Positions 9,057-17,116 of a stretch of DNA of 64,000 nt are shown here, one piece after another (the first letter of the stretch is position 1; every line of letters starts with the position of its first letter). Source of the stretch: CAYYJS01 sp964472315 (GTDB lineage Bacteria > Verrucomicrobiota > Kiritimatiellia > UBA8416); contig CAYYJS010000006.1 of assembly GCA_964472315.1 (NCBI GenBank), forward strand, positions 31,788 through 95,787, written 5' to 3'. A program made the position numbers and the translations under genes. Under the pieces are notes generated by a model, which was given only the letters and a program-made list of their open reading frames with translations, was not told the DNA's origin and made no database searches.

Positions 9057-10843
9057 GCAACTTCGGCGATCGTGTCGCCGGCTTTAACCACATCGCCGGG
9101 CTTGACCCGGTACTTAATCCTGCCCGCCCGGGTGCTGAGAATGGTCATCTGCATCTTGAGCGCTTCCATGATGCAGATCTGCTCATCCTTGTCCACCTGC
9201 TCGCCGTCGGTCTCCGACAGCGAGACGATCGTTCCGGGCATAGGGGCCGGAACCTTCGTCGCGGTGCCCGCATCGTCACGGGCGGCATCCGCGTCCGGCG
9301 TCCTGGCGTCCACCTGTTTCATGCGGATGTGGAACGGCTGCCCGTCGACACTGAGCTTGAGGCTGCCATCCGCTTCGGCGACCCGGCTGACCTTGTGCTC
9401 GACGCCATCGACCGTGACCGCGAAGTGCCCGGACCCGCCGCGGGGCGCGGACACCGACGGCGGGACGGCGGCCGGCGCCTCGATCGTGACCGGGCCGTTG
9501 GCCCGCGTCTTGAAGAACCCGATGGCCACTTGCGGGAACATGGCATAGGTCAGGACGTCCTCGGACGCCACCGAGGCGACGCCGAGCAGCCGCTTCAGGT
9601 CTTCCTCGATCTTGCCCAACTCGTTTGGAATCAGGTCGGCCGGACGACAGGTGACCATGGCCGGAATGTTCAGTTCCTTGAGCGCGCGCTTCACCAGCGA
9701 CTCGTTGGGCTTGGCCGGAGTCAGGCCGTAATTCCCGGCCAGCAGGTTCTTCGATTCGTTGCTGAGCTGGGCATAGCGGCCGAACAGGACATTCAGGACG
9801 GCCTGCGTGCCCGTGATCTGGCTGGTGGGCGTGACCAACGGCGGATAGCCGAAATCGCGCTGGACGATCGAGATCTCGTCGAGCACCGCGTCCAGTTTTC
9901 CGAGGGCGTTGTGTTCCTTGAGCTGACTCTCCAGGTTGGACAGCATGCCGCCGGGAACCTGGGCCACGAGAATCCGCGTGTCGGCGCCGACGAAGGACGA
10001 TTCGTAGGCGCGGTACTTCTTGCGCACGTCGCGGAAATAGGCCGCCAGTTCGACCAGCGCCTTGACGCTCAGACCCGTATCGTACTCGGTCCCCGCGAAA
10101 ATCTCGACCATGGTCTCCGTGGGCGAGTGACTGGTGCCGAGCGCCATCGAGGAAATGGCCGTGTCGATTCCGTCGGCGCCCGCCTCGACCGCCTTGACCA
10201 GCGTGGCCACGGACATGCCCGTGGTGGCATGCGAGTGGATCTGGATGGGCAGGTCCACGGCCTTCTTGAGGGCCTTGACCAACGCATAGGCGGCATACGG
10301 CTTGAGCAGGCCCGCCATGTCCTTGATGCAGAGGGAATCCGCGCCCATGGCCGCGAGCTCGCGGGCCAGACCGACGTAGGACTCCACCGTATGGACCGGA
10401 CTGACGGCATAGCTGATCGTCGCCTGCGCGTGCTTGCCCGCTTTGCGGACGGCCTTGAACGAGGTCTGCATGTTACGCACGTCGTTGAGCGCGTCAAAGA
10501 CGCGAAACACATCGACGCCATTGGCCGCCGCGCGTTCGACAAACGCCTCCACGACGTCATCGGCGTAATGCCGGTAGCCCAGGAGATTCTGTCCGCGCAG
10601 AAGCATCTGCATGGGGGTCTTCGGCATGGCGGCCTTGAGCTGACGGATCCGCTGCCAGGGGTCTTCGTTGAGGAAGCGGATGCACGAATCGAAGGTCGCG
10701 CCGCCCCAGGTCTCCAACGACCAGAAACCGGCCGCATCGAGCGGCCCGGCAGCCGGCAGCATGTCAGCGGTCAGCATGCGGGTGGCGAAAAGCGACTGGT
10801 GGGCGTCTCGCAGGGTCAAATCGGTGATGCGGACTCGGGCCAT
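9053..10843 (-). CDS. oadA: Oxaloacetate decarboxylase, alpha subunit (carboxyltransferase plus biotin carrier)
   Basis: 596 residues, typical for OadA. The N-terminal carboxyltransferase barrel has TLRDAHQSL (metal ligand Asp), a CIKDMAG lysine region and the HSHATTG metal-binding histidines. A conserved PYC_OADA domain follows, then an Ala-rich linker and a C-terminal biotinyl domain with EALKMQ, where the lysine is biotinylated. The enzyme moves CO2 from oxaloacetate to biotin for the Na+ pump. Gene order oadG-oadA-oadB matches the classic operon. Pyruvate carboxylase subunit B is the main alternative, but the beta and gamma subunits in the same operon speak against it. Confidence 0.94.
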   Translation of the reverse strand: MARVRITDLTLRDAHQSLFATRMLTADMLPAAGPLDAAGFWSLETWGGATFDSCIRFLNEDPWQRIRQLKAAMPKTPMQMLLRGQNLLGYRHYADDVVEAFVERAAANGVDVFRVFDALNDVRNMQTSFKAVRKAGKHAQATISYAVSPVHTVESYVGLARELAAMGADSLCIKDMAGLLKPYAAYALVKALKKAVDLPIQIHSHATTGMSVATLVKAVEAGADGIDTAISSMALGTSHSPTETMVEIFAGTEYDTGLSVKALVELAAYFRDVRKKYRAYESSFVGADTRILVAQVPGGMLSNLESQLKEHNALGKLDAVLDEISIVQRDFGYPPLVTPTSQITGTQAVLNVLFGRYAQLSNESKNLLAGNYGLTPAKPNESLVKRALKELNIPAMVTCRPADLIPNELGKIEEDLKRLLGVASVASEDVLTYAMFPQVAIGFFKTRANGPVTIEAPAAVPPSVSAPRGGSGHFAVTVDGVEHKVSRVAEADGSLKLSVDGQPFHIRMKQVDARTPDADAARDDAGTATKVPAPMPGTIVSLSETDGEQVDKDEQICIMEALKMQMTILSTRAGRIKYRVKPGDVVKAGDTIAEVA

Positions 10844-10858
10844 GAAGCGGTCTCCTCC

Positions 10859-11083
10859 TTAATGCGGTGCGGTCGTGAAGTCGGTCGCGGCGGCGATGGC
10901 CGCCGCCAAACGGGCGCGGGCGGCGAGCTCCCCGCCATCCGGCGCCGGAGCGGGGACATCGGCCGCGTAACGGCGGACCATGTACGCGGTGAAGTTCATG
11001 CACTGGATAACCACGAAGAGGAAGAGGAACACCAGCGCCATGCCCAACGTCATGATCGTCAGTGTCTGCGCGAGCATCTCCAT
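10859..11083 (-). CDS. oadG: Oxaloacetate decarboxylase gamma-like subunit (small membrane protein)
   Basis: About 74 residues from the ATG at 11083, which has the purine-rich site AAAGGGAG upstream. A longer open frame to 11215 would start upstream of the promoter and is rejected. One N-terminal membrane helix (about residues 5-28, LTIMTLGMALVFLFLFVVI) is followed by a short charged and proline-containing cytosolic tail. This is the build of OadG, which anchors the alpha to the beta subunit and helps carboxybiotin decarboxylation. It is recognised by build and by position, 15 bp before oadA, since gamma subunits share little sequence. Confidence 0.85.
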   Translation of the reverse strand: MEMLAQTLTIMTLGMALVFLFLFVVIQCMNFTAYMVRRYAADVPAPAPDGGELAARARLAAAIAAATDFTTAPH

Positions 11084-11129
11084 GCCAAACTCCCTTTCCC
11101 CAAGCCTCCGGTTCAAAATACGGTCCTGT

Positions 11130-11158
11130 GTTATCGGAAACGCATGCGCAATAGTCAA
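11130..11158 (-). promoter_or_regulatory. Sigma70-type promoter of oadGAB
   Basis: Read on the minus strand: -35 TTGACT (11158-11153), a 17-bp spacer and -10 GATAAC (11135-11130). Transcription would begin near 11123, about 40 nt before the oadG ATG. It lies in the short gap between the defence-island remnant and oadG, the expected place. Confidence 0.7.
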
Positions 11159-11231
11159 CCCCGCATTTTTCCACCTCACGCCGCCTACCGACCTTGCGTC
11201 GGTGGAGGCAAACACGGTGAGGCGGACTGGA

Positions 11232-13020
11232 CTACTCCGTCAGGACTTCGTTCAGTTTCGCTTCCCATTCGTCTTCGGCGAGGACTTCGAAGCGAAGCAC
11301 CTTGTCCTTCATCTCAAGTCCGAGTTCGGTCCAGTTCCGCGACTTCGCCTGCCGCGTGCAGATGTCGAAAACCTTGCGGACGTAGTCCGTCTTGGCGTTG
11401 TCCTTCAGGTGCAGCCCCTTCGTCTCCACGACGTAAACGCGTTCGTAATCCCTGCCGGCGTCTTTGTCGGTTGCGGTGAAGACAAAGTCGGGGTAGATGC
11501 GATGTTCCCGCCAGCCCTGAATCGCGTAGTCATGCCGGGACCGGTTGCGATACCAGAAGAAGAGCCGGTGCTGATTCTCCAGATACCAGGCGACCGCCTT
11601 TTCCGTTTCGTTGAACTCATCCTCGGGGACAAACTCGAAGAGGCTCAACTCAAGCTGGCTGCCGTCCTTCCGGGTCAGGGTCCTGGCCGTGGGCTTGACG
11701 GGCGTACGGCTGGCGCAGAATACGCCCGACCAGTTGGGTCAACGCATTTTTCGATGACGGGTTGGTCAGGATCGCCAGCACATAGGCAAACGAGCAGTCC
11801 CACCCCTCCTGAAGGGCTTGCTTCGTGATGATGTACCGGACTTTGCAGTCGCGGGCGAAAAGGCCGCCGACGTCGTCCACCTGCTTGAGTTCGTCCTTCT
11901 CGCTGGTCTTCACGGCGATGTGTTCCGCCGGCACGCCCATGATCTTGGTCAAGTGCTCCCGGACCTGCTCGGAATGGATCCACCGTCCGCCCATTTGATC
12001 TTTGCCCGTACGCTCGACCTGAATCAGACAGATGGGCCGGATGTTGACGCCGGTGTTGCCCTCGTATTCCGTCGCCTTCTCTTCGAGCACGTTGCGTTTG
12101 TTCGCGGCGGCCAGCAGCGTGTCCTTCCAGTCGGGGCTTGCCTTGTTCACGACATGCAAGTCCAGTTTGATCATTTCCTCGTGGTGCAGTTCCCGGCCCG
12201 CGATGTCCACGAGGATATTGCTCTGAACCGGCGTGGCGGACAGTTCGGCGATGAGGCACGGATTGAACCCGCGCAAGGTTTCCTGCGCCCCTTCGCTGTA
12301 TGCCTTGTGCCCCTCGTCCAGGATGATGAGCGGCGCGAGCGTGCGGAGCGTGTTGCCCAGCGACGTCTTGATCTGCCTGCCCCAGAACGCGCTATCCTTC
12401 TCGTAGGTGTCCAGATTCGGAAACCGCTTGAGCATGGCCTCCTGGGCCTTGATGTCGTCCTCCGGCGGGAAGAAGTCCTGGAACCCGCCGCTGTCCTTGA
12501 AGACCTTGAGCGTTTCTTTCGTTTTCCGGTTGGCCGATGGAAGCATGAGCATCAGGATGGCCAGATTCTGCTGCACGTCCAGCGGGGCAAATCGGTCGGT
12601 CTTCTCCAGAATCAGCGTGCGGCCGCCGCTCGCAAGGTCAAGGTGCTGGCGGTAGGGATGGTCGCGGTCCTTGAGGTGTTGGATGGTCTGCCGGTAAATC
12701 TGTGTGGTGGGAACGATCCAGAGCACAAGACCGGTCTGGCGTTTCCGATACACGGTGTTGAACAGGTCAACCGTCTTGACGGCCAGGAGCGTCTTTCCGC
12801 CGCCCGTCGGGACCTTCAGGCAGAACGTCGGCAACGGCAGCCCCAGGCCGTTCTTGCGCGGAAGATACCGCCGTGCCATCCCCGCCTTCTCCCATGCCTT
12901 CGCCGGGAAATCGATTTCGAGGTCGGGATTGTCCTCGGCCTTCTTACGCCAGGCGGCCAGGAGTTCGAGGTAACCCCGGATCGTGTCCAGCGCGCGGCAT
13001 TGGTATTCCTTCAACTGCAT
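11232..13020 (-). pseudogene. Type III-like restriction helicase/endonuclease (Res), internally deleted and frameshifted
   Basis: The first part (13020 to about 11700) is a superfamily 2 helicase with PTGGGKT (motif I), LDEGH (motif II), ELSATP (motif III) and the motif VI stretch QLVGRILRQPYAR. Immediately afterwards the frame runs out at 11650. A different frame picks up at about 11700 with KDGSQLELSLFEF and continues as the nuclease domain (IYPDFVF ... VVETKG, a PD-ExK pattern) to 11232. In intact relatives a long segment separates motif VI from the nuclease domain. Here they abut, giving roughly 600 codons instead of about 850 or more. I infer an internal deletion that also shifted the frame. 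It was part of a mod-AAA-res island. Confidence 0.82.
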
Positions 13021-13022
13021 CG

Positions 13023-14213
13023 CTACTCCTTCGCGGCAGTGCTCTGCAACCAGATGTATAACCGGACCATCCGCCTGTTGAAAACATACTCGCCCTGCAC
13101 CTCTCCAGACCTCAAGACGCGGAGGCTCTTCATCTTCTGGAGAAAGTTGTTGAACTTCCGTTTCTCGGTCTCACTCAACCCTCCAGCCACCTGGGCCTTC
13201 GTAAACGACATCTGATCCGGGCCGAGTTTTGCGATCTTCCTGAGAATCGAGTGATAGTCGGCACTCCGCAGCGCTTTATAGACCTGTTGATCGACGTACT
13301 TCTTGCCGACCTCCTCTGCAGCCATGATGACACCGATCATGGCCTCTTTTAGATCTATCACGCCGTCCTGATCCAGCCAGTAGACGGAATCACCGAGCAA
13401 GTGCATGATCTTCGGAAAACCGGCAGAGTAATGCGCCAGACGCTCCAAGGCGTCTGGCTCGACACTCATGCCGACCGATCCGAAAGCCCTGGCGAAAAAC
13501 GACTTCATCTCGTCCTGCGTGAGCGGTTCGATCTCGACAACATCGAAAATGCGGTCCACGGGCTGGTGGTGTACGATCATCTCCCGCCGCCGATCTTCCA
13601 CTCCGCAGAGCATAAGCAACAAGGGCACGGGGGGGCGCGCCAGTGCATTCGTATCGACCAATCCCTTGATCCAGTGGGAGAACTTCGCATTCGATGTTAT
13701 GCCATTGATCTCGTCTAGAACGAGCAGAACGCCCCTAATTCCAGTGTCGGCCAATCGCTTTTGCACTTCACCCAGAAAGGGCAACAAGCCTGCCGCAATC
13801 GAAGGCGCGTCTTTGCGCAGTGCGTCGGCATGGAGCGTCACGCCAAACAGCGTCTGCTCTCCAATATACTTCGCCAGCCAGTTGCGCACTCGCTCGGTTC
13901 GCGATACATCCATGCCACCCGACTGCACGGTGGCCTCCAAAATTCGGGCGCCCACATCCTCCAGTGTTTCCGCTCCGCCCAAAGGCGCATAGATCGGGTG
14001 CAGGCCCTCGCGCTCCGCCATGAATTGCACCAAGCCGGCAATGGAACTCTTGCCTATCCCGTATTCTCCCTGGACATACATGGAGACGGGTTTGCCGGCA
14101 GCAACCTGTGCGACGCCGCGCCGCATGATGCGGTCGATTTGACTGGCGCGCCCCACGAAAAGTTCCACCGGAACCGGTTGGCCGGGGTAGAACGGGCTCT
14201 TGCCTTTTGTCAT
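13023..14213 (-). CDS. AAA ATPase associated with the restriction-modification island
   Basis: 396 residues. The N-terminal VELFVGRASQIDRI resembles the start of Orc/Cdc6-like AAA_16 proteins. Walker A GEYGIGKS is at residues 49-56, Walker B VLLVLDE near 165-171, and a lid domain follows. The C-terminal 80 residues look like a winged helix (KAQVAGGLSETEKRKFNNFLQKM). It lies between mod and res with gaps of 12 and 2 bp, so it is a co-transcribed partner. Its exact job in such islands is not known to me; a sensor or DNA-loading role is possible. Unlike both neighbours, its frame is intact. Base composition is visibly less GC-rich than the flanks. Confidence 0.75.
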   Translation of the reverse strand: MTKGKSPFYPGQPVPVELFVGRASQIDRIMRRGVAQVAAGKPVSMYVQGEYGIGKSSIAGLVQFMAEREGLHPIYAPLGGAETLEDVGARILEATVQSGGMDVSRTERVRNWLAKYIGEQTLFGVTLHADALRKDAPSIAAGLLPFLGEVQKRLADTGIRGVLLVLDEINGITSNAKFSHWIKGLVDTNALARPPVPLLLMLCGVEDRRREMIVHHQPVDRIFDVVEIEPLTQDEMKSFFARAFGSVGMSVEPDALERLAHYSAGFPKIMHLLGDSVYWLDQDGVIDLKEAMIGVIMAAEEVGKKYVDQQVYKALRSADYHSILRKIAKLGPDQMSFTKAQVAGGLSETEKRKFNNFLQKMKSLRVLRSGEVQGEYVFNRRMVRLYIWLQSTAAKE

Positions 14214-14225
14214 GTGCGTCCTCTC

Positions 14226-15848
14226 TTACCTCGTCAGTTCGTAGATCTCGAATGGCAACTGCGCGAAATCAATGCGGAAATGGTCCAGATGGTCCTGGTC
14301 CAGATACTTCGTAGGCGCGAACACCAGGCGCCGCTTGCCGTCCTTCAGCTTCGGTAATGCCTTCGCCATGTCAAGCGTCAACGCCAGATTCTTGAGCGTC
14401 GCAACGTCCGGTTCATAGAACAGGAAGACCTGATAGTTGCGGCTCTCGCCGATGAAGTGTTTCTTCTCGTCAACGGCCTTCTCGTCGAACTCCTCGCCCG
14501 TGGCCGTGTAGAACACTTAGCGGGCAAGGTCCTCGTAGGTCGGAAGCGCCTTGCCGTCGAGAATGCTCTCCAGTTCGACCGCCTTGCCAACCTTGAAGAA
14601 ACTGAACGTTCCGCCCAGCCCCTTCTTGAGCGCCTCGTCCTTCGCGGTGGGTACGCCCTTGATCACGCGGCGCACGCGCTCCGCCGTGAGCGTGTCCGCG
14701 TAGTCCTCGCACTCGATCAGAATGAAGCGGCGATTGCCGCCGTCGGCGGCGTTCTGGGCGAGGACAGCGTGTGCCGTTGCTCCACTGCCAGCGAAGGAGT
14801 CCAGCACAATGGAGTCTTTGTCTGTCGCCAGCTTCAGAATCCTGAGCAAAAGATCAACCGGTTTTGGTGTTATGAATATCTCTTCACCCGCGCTCTTCTC
14901 GAGGATCTCCGAAAGCTCCTGTTTCGCATTACGCGTGCTTCCTACCTCCTGCCAAGGCCAGATAGTCTGAGGTACAACTCCCGCACGGACTTCGGACAGG
15001 AAGCGCTTGATCCCTGGTCGGTTGACACCCTTGGTGCCCCACCAGATTCGGTTGTCGCGGTCCAACTCATCGAACTTCTGCCTACTCACGCGCCAGTAGC
15101 TTCCAGCCGGAGGGCCGGCAATAACCTTGCCTGATGGGGTCGTGATCGCATACTGGCCTTGCCCGTAGAAATTGCGGGCTGCCAAATCACTCAGGAGCCA
15201 AGGACCACGAGGATCATTGTCGGGGTTCCTGTAACGCGCTGTCATCTCATCATTTCGCTCCAGTAGATGAGGGCGCCATGTCTCCGCGTTCTTTGCGTAG
15301 ACGAGGAGGTAATCGTGGTCTTCGCTGAAATGAATGGCCGTGTTCTTCGGACTGTCCATCTTGTGCCAAATGCAGGTCGCTATGAAGTTGTGTTCGCCAA
15401 ATAACTCATCGAGAAGCGCCCTGGCCCAGTGAATCTCATTATCGTCCAACGTAATCCATAGACTCCCATCGTCGGAAAGTAGCTCCCGGAGAAGTTTCAG
15501 TCTCGGCATCATCATGCAGAGCCACTTGTCGTGACGGGTAAGGTCTTCGCGGTCAACGACCTTACCGAGCCAGTCCTGCATCATGGGGGAGTTGACGTTG
15601 TCGTTGTAGGCCCAGCCCTCGTTGCCGGTGTTGTACGGAGCATCGATGCAGACGCACTTGACTTTCCGGGCGAAGAGCGGCAGGAGCGCTTTCAACCCTT
15701 TGAGGTTGTCGCCGTGGATAATCAGGTTGTCATGCAGAGTGACTTTGTCCGTCAGGCTCTTGGCCTTGACCGGCACGAGTTCATGGTACTTCACCAGAAG
15801 GTGGTGATTCTGCACGAACGTCTTGCCCTTGAATTGAAGCTGTGCCAT
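14226..15848 (-). pseudogene. Adenine DNA methyltransferase (Mod-like) interrupted by one in-frame stop
   Basis: 541 codons read as one protein except for a TAA at 14517-14519. Upstream (15848-14520) lie the beta-class methyltransferase motifs: IDAPYNTGNE (motif IV, usually DPPY, here DAPY) and, later, DSFAGSGATAHAVL (motif I). The frame stops after YEDLAR and resumes directly with GTG, VFYTATGEEFD, without any shift. A single change of a tyrosine codon (TAC or TAT) to TAA explains it. The downstream 96 residues could be re-started from the GTG that abuts the stop. The second P-to-A change in motif IV may be natural or further decay. It lies first in the mod-AAA-res cluster. Confidence 0.83.
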
Positions 15849-16124
15849 GCATCGCCTCGCTATCCTTCAGCACCCGCCGGAAGCCCGCGACAGCGGCCGT
15901 AGTTCCCGTTGAAGACATCGAAGCGACTTCTATCGTAATAGTGCGCGCAAGTCGAATCCTATTCGTCTCCGGGCACGACGCAGTTGGCCTGACACTTCGA
16001 TCCCCGCTACCTCCCAAACGCCCTCCCCGCGCGACCCCTCTCTGGAGATCATCAATTGCCATATGCGAATGTCATTGCCGGGACGGGCCACGCACCACGG
16101 AGGGACCACGAAGCCCCTTGGTCG

Positions 16125-16304
16125 TCATCCGAACCGAAATGTTGTTTCCGCAAGTCGCTCGCTGATGGCAGTCACGGCTGAACGGGCTATGATCAGCGAA
16201 TCATGGGCCTCAGATTCCGGGGGTGCTTCGTCCGAACCGGGGTAGCGGAATTCCCAGGCGAAGACCGTCAGGTCGCGGGCGGGGTCAAGCTTCTCACCGC
16301 CCAT
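16125..16304 (-). pseudogene. HEPN-domain protein remnant (core deleted)
   Basis: 59 codons. The start MGGEKLDPARD resembles the N-terminus of MNT-associated HEPN proteins. It is joined directly to LTVFAWEFRYPG and a helical tail, which resembles the C-terminal third of the same family. The middle, about 60-80 residues that hold the Rx4-6H ribonuclease motif, is missing while the frame is kept. The gene overlaps the nucleotidyltransferase gene by 11 bp, the usual MNT-HEPN layout. I infer an in-frame internal deletion that inactivates the toxin. Family assignment depends on the RYPG segment and on the partner gene. Confidence 0.62.
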
Positions 16305-16647
16305 AGAGCAACCTCCCTTCGCGCAAGACCGTCGCCGGCAGGGAGGTGATGACCGCCAAGCCCTTTTCGAACTCCCGCTTAGTAAAAACCAGAACATCCT
16401 TGGCGACGCCCAGGCCGCACAGCGCCCGAAAAGCCTTTTGCTCACGTTTGTAACGCGGGATCTGCGAGTCGTTGACAACGACGAGGAAATCATAGTCGCT
16501 ATCCGCCCCGGCATCGCCACGAGCGCGGGAACCGAAAAGATAAATGCGTTCGGCGGGGAGACTGGCGCGTAAACGGCGGACCGATTCCGAAAGCGGATCG
16601 GCAACGGAGGCTGATGTGCTCCTGACGGTTTGGGTTTCAGCGCGCAT
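16294..16647 (-). CDS. MNT-type nucleotidyltransferase (antitoxin partner)
   Basis: 117 residues from the ATG at 16647, which has the purine-rich site GGGAAGGGA upstream; an upstream open extension to 16770 lacks such support. The pol-beta nucleotidyltransferase signature is intact: GSRARG at 39-44 and DYD at 51-53 (the GS-x10-DxD metal site). Such minimal nucleotidyltransferases AMPylate and neutralise HEPN ribonuclease toxins. The partner gene overlaps by 11 bp but has lost its core, so this may be a surviving antitoxin without a toxin. Confidence 0.8.
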   Translation of the reverse strand: MRAETQTVRSTSASVADPLSESVRRLRASLPAERIYLFGSRARGDAGADSDYDFLVVVNDSQIPRYKREQKAFRALCGLGVAKDVLVFTKREFEKGLAVITSLPATVLREGRLLYGR

Positions 16648-17039
16648 AAACTGTCTTCCCTTCCCGCAAGTCTTGCGAAACAAAGGAAACCGAGCCGAAG
16701 AAAACGACGCGCTCCGCTCGCGCGGTTTCGCCGATCTCTTTTCCGACACGCTCAATATCTGCTTGCGCAATCACGTTGGCACCCTTGCTTATGGAGAACG
16801 CCACCCGGAACCGAGAATCTTTTTACCACTTGCCGGAGGCAATAACAAACCCAATTTTCGCGCAAATGCGAAACGCAACCGTTCGCGGTGGACGCAGCGC
16901 CGGCGACGCTGCCCCGGAACTGCCATAACGCTCGCCGTATGGAGGGCTCGGTGGCTACTGCCGTCTTCGATATGAAAGACTTCCTCCACCTGTTGTCGGT
17001 GGAACGACACGCTGCCACGCTGCCGGTCGGTTCGGCGAC
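16648..17039. other. Spacer between the defence island and cstA, no gene seen
   Basis: About 390 bp without a convincing gene. Open frames here are short and have no recognisable family. It contains divergent signals only: upstream sequence of the nucleotidyltransferase on the minus strand and the approach to the cstA promoter on the plus strand. It may hold debris of the decayed island. Confidence 0.4.
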
Positions 17040-17068
17040 TTGACATCGATGGTCATGCCGCGCACACT
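17040..17068 (+). promoter_or_regulatory. Possible sigma70-type promoter of cstA
   Basis: A perfect -35 TTGACA (17040-17045) is followed after 17 bp by a weak -10 CACACT (17063-17068). Start of transcription would be near 17075, about 40 nt before the cstA ATG. The weak -10 suggests that an activator helps. Confidence 0.45.
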
Positions 17069-17116
17069 TTTCAGCACGATCGCACATTTGTCGCGGGCCG
17101 AAGTTCGAGGTAAACC

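Noticed and set aside
15849..16124. Gene between mod and the HEPN remnant
   Set aside because: The short frames on both strands have no ribosome site or recognisable motif; the stretch looks like spacer or debris.
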